Below, piece after piece: positions 59,901-64,000 of a stretch of 64,000 bases of DNA. Made by a program: the position numbers and the translations under genes. The notes under the pieces are model-generated. The model saw nothing but the letters and a program-made list of their open reading frames with translations, made no database searches and was not told where the DNA came from. Source of the stretch: Paenalcaligenes sp050487225 (lineage in GTDB: Bacteria; Pseudomonadota; Gammaproteobacteria; Burkholderiales; Burkholderiaceae_B). How positions within the stretch are numbered: position 1 is the stretch's first letter; the number at the start of each line of letters is the position of its first letter. Location: contig NZ_JBKQGY010000002.1 in assembly GCF_050487225.1 (NCBI RefSeq), positions 186,001 through 250,000 of the forward strand, in the 5' to 3' direction.

Positions 59901-60953
59901 ATGTCCATCGCATCAAACCCTGCGCTTGCAGCCCATACCTACCACCGCCTGCTACGCACGCGCTGGTTACTTATTGCCGCTCTGGTTTTTGTTATTGTAC
60001 TGTCCACTCTGGCTGATTTTACGCTAGGTCCGTCAGCATTGAGCTGGTCAGAACTCTTTACAACTCTATTGAGCCCTGCGGACGCAGAACCTACCACACG
60101 AGTCATTGTGTGGGAGTTCCGCCTGCCCTACTCCATGATGGCGGTTGCCATAGGTCTAGGCTTAGGCTTGGCGGGTGCAGAGATGCAAACCATCTTGAAT
60201 AACCCACTGGCCAGCCCCTTTACGTTAGGTATCTCGTCAGCAGCAGCGTTTGGTGCCTCGTTAGCCATCATTCTGGATTTATCTTTACCTGGCCTGCCCC
60301 ATGCATGGATGGTGGCCAGTAATGCCTTTATTTTTGCGCTGCTCTCAGCATTTCTGCTGGATGCCGTAGCCCGTTGGGGGGGCATGAGCAGCTCAGGTTT
60401 GGTGTTGTTTGGTATTGCGTTGGTGTTTTCGTTTAATGCTTTGGTATCGTTGATGCAGTTTGTGGCCAGCGCCGAAGACTTGCAAGCGTTGGTGTTCTGG
60501 ACCATGGGCAGCTTGTCGCGTGCCACGTGGCCTAAAGTGGGCGCCATGTTCTTGGCGGTTGCCATTATTCTGCCCTTAGCTTTACGTGACTCATGGAAGC
60601 TCACAGCGCTACGTTTAGGCGAAGAACGTGCCACCAGCTTTGGTATTAATGTACAGCGCCTGCGTTTAACATCGCTACTGCGCATCAGCTTCTTAGCCGC
60701 TTTGGCCGTCTCTTTTGTAGGGACGATTAGCTTCATTGGGCTGATTGCACCGCACATCTCGCGCCGCCTTTTTGGTGAAGACCACCGCTTTTATTTGCCT
60801 GGCAGTGCACTGATTGGTGCCATGATTTTGTCCTTGGCTTCTATTGCATCCAAAAACCTCTCCAGTGGCATCATCGTACCAGTAGGTATTGTGACTTCCT
60901 TGGTGGGTGTGCCCTTTTTCCTGTCGGTGGTGTTGCGCCGCCAAAGCCGTTAA
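59901..60953 (+). CDS. Iron-siderophore ABC transporter permease (FecCD family)
   Basis: A 350-residue permease with about nine or ten helices. FecCD marks include RLPYSMMAVAIGLGLGLAGA, NNPLASPFTLGISSAAAFGA, and the ATPase-contact loop near GLIAPHISRRLFGEDHRF. It is followed 6 bp later by its ATPase gene. Only one permease gene is present, so it should work as a homodimer. A partial Fur-like half site (ATTCTCA, 59883-59889) lies just before its start. Confidence 0.92.
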   Translation: MSIASNPALAAHTYHRLLRTRWLLIAALVFVIVLSTLADFTLGPSALSWSELFTTLLSPADAEPTTRVIVWEFRLPYSMMAVAIGLGLGLAGAEMQTILNNPLASPFTLGISSAAAFGASLAIILDLSLPGLPHAWMVASNAFIFALLSAFLLDAVARWGGMSSSGLVLFGIALVFSFNALVSLMQFVASAEDLQALVFWTMGSLSRATWPKVGAMFLAVAIILPLALRDSWKLTALRLGEERATSFGINVQRLRLTSLLRISFLAALAVSFVGTISFIGLIAPHISRRLFGEDHRFYLPGSALIGAMILSLASIASKNLSSGIIVPVGIVTSLVGVPFFLSVVLRRQSR

Positions 60954-60959
60954 TTGCCC

Positions 60960-61748
60960 ATGCTAGACGTAAGTAACCTGCAACTTTCCTACGGCAAACG
61001 TACGATTATTTCCGATCTCAGTTTGGCCCCCATGAAAAGCGGTCAACTGGTTGCCTTGTTAGGCCCGAATGGCAGCGGTAAGTCCACCCTGCTTAAAGCC
61101 TTGGCTGGCCTTTTAAAGCTGAGTAAAGGCGAAGTGGTGCTGGATGGCCAAAACCTGGCACGCAGCAGCTTTGAGCAACGCGCGCAGCATGTGGTGTACT
61201 TACCGCAATCGTTACCTGCGTCAGTACACCTGCGCGTATTTGAATCTGTGTTGGTTGCCGCTAAAGCATCAGCCTTAGCCCCAGATAACAGCACGCAAAT
61301 CAACGAAGAGGCCATCTTATCGTTGCTCAAACGCCTTGGCATTGAGCACTTGGCCCTGCACTATTTAGATCAACTATCTGGCGGCCAGAAACAGTTGGTG
61401 GGGTTGGCGCAAGCCTTAATTCGTCGCCCTCGTTTATTGCTTCTTGATGAGCCGCTCTCTGCGCTGGATTTGAACTATCAATTCCACGTAATGGATCTGC
61501 TGCGCCAAGAAACCCACGAGCACCAACTCACCACCTTGATTGTGTTGCATGATCTAAACATCGCTTTGCGCCATTGCGACTACGCCGTCATGATTAGAGG
61601 CGGTGGTTTGTTAGCAGAAGGTCCGCCCAACGAGGTGATCAACAGCCAAACACTGGGCGATGCTTATGGCGTTTCCGCCCGTATAGAAAGCTGCTCTAAA
61701 GGCATACATCAAGTGTTGATTGATGGCCTGCGCAAACCCATTTTATAG
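60960..61748 (+). CDS. Iron-siderophore ABC transporter ATP-binding protein
   Basis: A 262-residue FepC/FhuC-type ATPase with Walker A LGPNGSGKS, signature LSGGQKQLVGLAQALIRRP, Walker B LLLLDEPLSALD and the H-loop in VLHDLNIAL. ATG 60960 is chosen; a TTG six bases earlier is in frame. It lies between permease and binding-protein genes in one operon. Confidence 0.93.
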   Translation: MLDVSNLQLSYGKRTIISDLSLAPMKSGQLVALLGPNGSGKSTLLKALAGLLKLSKGEVVLDGQNLARSSFEQRAQHVVYLPQSLPASVHLRVFESVLVAAKASALAPDNSTQINEEAILSLLKRLGIEHLALHYLDQLSGGQKQLVGLAQALIRRPRLLLLDEPLSALDLNYQFHVMDLLRQETHEHQLTTLIVLHDLNIALRHCDYAVMIRGGGLLAEGPPNEVINSQTLGDAYGVSARIESCSKGIHQVLIDGLRKPIL

Positions 61749-61758
61749 GTAAGACCAC

Positions 61759-62931
61759 ATGCTCCGTTCTTGCGTAAACCTGCTTCGCGTCGTGGTAGTG
61801 AGCTGCTGCAGCCTTTTGCTCATTGCTCCTGCTCACGCGGCTGACACCGATACAACGCCTATTGTGGTGACTGACGCCTTAGGCCGCACCGTTACGCTGC
61901 CTGCGCCAGCTAAACGTGTCATTCTGACCCAAGCCCGTCACTTGCCTGTATTAGCGCTGGTACACCCTGAACCCGCTAGCATCGTAGCAGGTTGGTCTGA
62001 TGAGTTCCGCACCTCGTTCTCCAATGAATACGACACCTACAAAGCACGCTTTCCTGAGATCGCGAATATTCCTGTAGTAGGTCGCCATACCGCAGAAAGC
62101 TTTTCTGTGGAACAAGCCTTGGCACAACGTCCAGACTTAGTCGTTTTGACCTCCAACTTTGCTGGCATTAAAGCAGGCGAAGACCCAGAGAACTCACAAC
62201 TGATTCAACGCTTCAGCGCTGCCAATGTACCGGTGATCGTGATTGATTTCTTTGTGGACCCACTCAAAAACACCGTACCCAGCATTCGTGCTTTGGGTAC
62301 AGCCGTAGGCCAAGCTGAACGTACGGAAGAATTTATCTCCCTTTACGAATCCCACATGAAAGAAGTGGCCGACCGTTTGGCTGATGTAGATGCCGAAGAT
62401 CGCCCCCCTGTATTTGTACACGCCCATGCGGGCAGCACAGACTGCTGCAACTCGCCTGGGACAGGTACTTTCAACGACATGATCAGCTACGCTGGTGGCC
62501 ACAACATTGGCAGCGACGTATTAAAAACTGCAACAGGCAGACTGAACTTCGAGTACATCAATGCACGTAACCCTAGCGTATATGTGGCTACCGGCACAGG
62601 CGCTGGCAAACGCGCAGACAAAGGCCTAAGCATTGGTACGGGCATAGAAGAAGCCCAAGCCCGCGAGAGCCTGCAACGCATTATCGACAGCAACCGCCTG
62701 CAATCCTTGCCCGCCACGCAAAATGGCAAGGCCTACGGTATTTGGCACGCTTTTAATGACTCACCCCTGCACGTGGTATTTATTGAGGCCCTAGCGGCTT
62801 GGATACACCCAGAGCGCTTTCAGGATCGTTCAGCCTTAGATACGTTGAACGAAATCAATGAGCGTTTTCTGACAATTCCTATGCAAGGCACCTACATGGT
62901 TGAGCTACAACCTAGCGCCACACAACCCTAA
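61759..62931 (+). CDS. Siderophore ABC transporter substrate-binding protein
   Basis: A 390-residue periplasmic binding protein with signal peptide VVVVSCCSLLLIAPAHA, cleaved near AHA-A. A TroA/BtuF-like fold begins at VVTDALGRTVTLPAPAKRVIL. An unusual STDCCNSPGTGTFNDMISYAGG segment carries a Cys pair. It looks soluble rather than lipidated. The stop overlaps the next esterase gene by 1 bp (TAATG), so the esterase is made in step with import. Confidence 0.87.
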   Translation: MLRSCVNLLRVVVVSCCSLLLIAPAHAADTDTTPIVVTDALGRTVTLPAPAKRVILTQARHLPVLALVHPEPASIVAGWSDEFRTSFSNEYDTYKARFPEIANIPVVGRHTAESFSVEQALAQRPDLVVLTSNFAGIKAGEDPENSQLIQRFSAANVPVIVIDFFVDPLKNTVPSIRALGTAVGQAERTEEFISLYESHMKEVADRLADVDAEDRPPVFVHAHAGSTDCCNSPGTGTFNDMISYAGGHNIGSDVLKTATGRLNFEYINARNPSVYVATGTGAGKRADKGLSIGTGIEEAQARESLQRIIDSNRLQSLPATQNGKAYGIWHAFNDSPLHVVFIEALAAWIHPERFQDRSALDTLNEINERFLTIPMQGTYMVELQPSATQP

Positions 62932-63701
62932 TGCGTGCACTGCTGCCCCCTGACCATACCCTGTCACTGACTAACCCCACAGGCCAGACCTATACACTGC
63001 GCCTGTGGACGGCCTCAGCAGAAGCCCCCACCTTGCTGTTACTGGATGGGGATTGGGTACAGGACAGCATTCAACAGTTTGTGCAGCGTTACCCACGCAG
63101 CATCAATATTGCCAGTGTAGGGTATGGCTTGTCGCAAGCAGAAACCGCTGTACGACGCGCCTACGACTTCACCCCACCACACCCTGATGGCAACGTAGAC
63201 CCCCGTGTCTCCACATGGAAAAATGGTGGTGCTGCTGAATTTAGTGCTTTCTTAACGCAACACGTTTTGCCAGCCCTGCAACCACACGTAGATTTACAGA
63301 CGTCACGACTAGGCTTGTTTGGACACTCCTACGCAGGCCTGTATGCGCTGTACGCTTGGCTACAACCAGACACTACGTTTGCACAGTACATCGTCGCTAG
63401 CCCATCAGTATGGTGGCGGTGGCCGCATCTGCATCAGTTAGCGGCGGGCATTCATCCTGCCCCTCACCCCGCTCCTTTGCGCATACTGTTGGGCGAAAAT
63501 GAACAATGGCATGCGCACCCGCAGCAGCCTGGGCAAGTACGCCCGCCTGGCGAACCCACTCTGCCCCTGATACAAGCGTGGCTACATGCCTTACCGAGTA
63601 CGCTGCAACCCTACTGCCAGTTAGAGTTATGCCCACAAATGGCACACGGCCCCATGCTGGCTCACTCAGCCACAATCGCCCTTGAACTCATGCGGCTATA
63701 A
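62931..63701 (+). CDS. Alpha/beta hydrolase, siderophore-esterase-like (second copy)
   Basis: A 256-residue hydrolase with LLLLDGDWVQDSIQQFV, nucleophile Ser in LFGHSYAGLYALYAWL, SPSVWWRWPHL and a late His in MAHGPMLAHS. It is the last gene of the FecCD-ATPase-binding protein operon. It shares the ASPSVWW-type segment with the esterase at 59033 but differs widely elsewhere, so the two may act on different siderophores or intermediates. Confidence 0.8.
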   Translation: MRALLPPDHTLSLTNPTGQTYTLRLWTASAEAPTLLLLDGDWVQDSIQQFVQRYPRSINIASVGYGLSQAETAVRRAYDFTPPHPDGNVDPRVSTWKNGGAAEFSAFLTQHVLPALQPHVDLQTSRLGLFGHSYAGLYALYAWLQPDTTFAQYIVASPSVWWRWPHLHQLAAGIHPAPHPAPLRILLGENEQWHAHPQQPGQVRPPGEPTLPLIQAWLHALPSTLQPYCQLELCPQMAHGPMLAHSATIALELMRL

Positions 63702-63750
63702 CGTGAATTACCGTCGTGATGCTGGCTTTCACCACAAAAGCACTTTAGAA

Positions 63751-63765
63751 TGAGAATGATTATTA
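63751..63765. promoter_or_regulatory. Fur box
   Basis: TGAGAATGATTATTA matches the 7-1-7 Fur consensus TGATAATNATTATCA at 12 of 14 defined positions. It lies after the second esterase gene and upstream of a + strand frame that runs out of the window. Confidence 0.65.
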
Positions 63766-63858
63766 AATGGAATGGATTTCATTCCGCAAATAGGTATCAT
63801 TTATAAGGGCATCCGCACGGTCGCATGCACACACGGCGGTACTACAAGCATTGCTGCA

Positions 63859-64000
63859 ATGAACACCATTTACGTCTATCACTTGCATACTCACATAGCG
63901 AAGGGGCTGCCATCGTCCTTCTTTGCGTGTCTGCGTGATCAAGACTGGGCTCATGTGAATGCAGCGCGCCAACCCTCACACCAACAGATACGTAAACTGG
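63859..64000 (+). CDS. Partial reading frame at the right edge, possibly Sfp-type phosphopantetheinyl transferase
   Basis: An open + strand frame from ATG 63859 (or in-frame ATG 63772) continues to the window end, giving MNTIYVYHLHTHIAKGLPSS and about 27 further residues. The pattern of a short beta strand, then Leu/Trp/Arg-spaced residues (CLRDQDWAHVNAARQP then QQIRKL), recalls the N-terminus of Sfp/EntD-type enzymes that prime siderophore synthetases, but the match is weak. No clear ribosome-binding site is seen for either start. The Fur box upstream and the siderophore genes on the left fit the idea. Confidence 0.35.
   Translation, partial: MNTIYVYHLHTHIAKGLPSSFFACLRDQDWAHVNAARQPSHQQIRKL

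Overview
The window is chromosomal DNA of a Gram-negative betaproteobacterium, most likely family Alcaligenaceae (Burkholderiales). I infer this from gene order: kdsD-kdsC-lptCAB-hpf-ptsN-hprK-rapZ, rsmI/yraN-diaA-dolP, gpmA-envC-ctpA-thiF, grxC-secB-gpsA, and rsmB-DUF4390-ntrY-response regulator all follow the Burkholderiales pattern. I cannot name the genus. No rRNA, tRNA, CRISPR array, insertion sequence or prophage was recognised.

Positions 1-31553 are mostly core genome. The left edge cuts a cytochrome bd oxidase gene (cydA) that overlaps its upstream GbsR/MarR-type regulator. A dense block for LPS precursor synthesis and transport (kdsD, kdsC, lptC, lptA, lptB) runs into hpf and the PTS-Ntr/HPr-kinase/RapZ genes, with no rpoN where relatives usually carry it. 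Then come rlpA, rsmI, yraN, diaA, dolP, a thioredoxin-like lipoprotein, argB, a HAD nucleotidase, a ThiF/MoeB enzyme, ctpA, envC, gpmA, a rhodanese, grxC, secB, gpsA, a MOSC protein, trmL, comF, bioC and an NtrY-type kinase. The kinase's partner regulator has receiver and Fis-type DNA-binding domains but no sigma-54 AAA+ domain, which fits the missing rpoN. rsmB, a gamma-carbonic anhydrase-like protein and galE close the core part.

Positions 31554-58160 are a catabolic accessory region. It begins with a large hairpin in a gap, a RarD-type transporter and an 18-copy CAA repeat. gabD with a MocR/GabR-type regulator follows; gabT lies about 22 kb away at 56858. Between them are two adjacent FadR-TRAP systems. 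System 1 has cupin, M20 amidohydrolase and PuuC-like aldehyde dehydrogenase (+ strand), then ThDP enzyme, CitE-like lyase, DctMQP and FadR (- strand). These are linked by a repeated FadR-like palindrome: the 13-mer GTGGCCTGACCAC or its exact reverse complement occurs upstream of three transcription units. System 2 has a FAD-linked oxidase, FadR, DctQMP and an SDR on the - strand, divergent from a DenD-like dehydrogenase, a HIBADH-type dehydrogenase and an IlvD/Edd sugar-acid dehydratase on the + strand, with one FadR-family operator between them. System 2 looks like non-phosphorylative sugar-acid catabolism. System 1 has no pathway I recognise and is the best candidate for something undescribed.

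Positions 58161-64000 hold a dienelactone hydrolase-like gene and a siderophore uptake cassette (FecCD permease, ATPase, binding protein) flanked by two siderophore-esterase-like hydrolases. A good Fur box precedes a reading frame that runs off the right edge.
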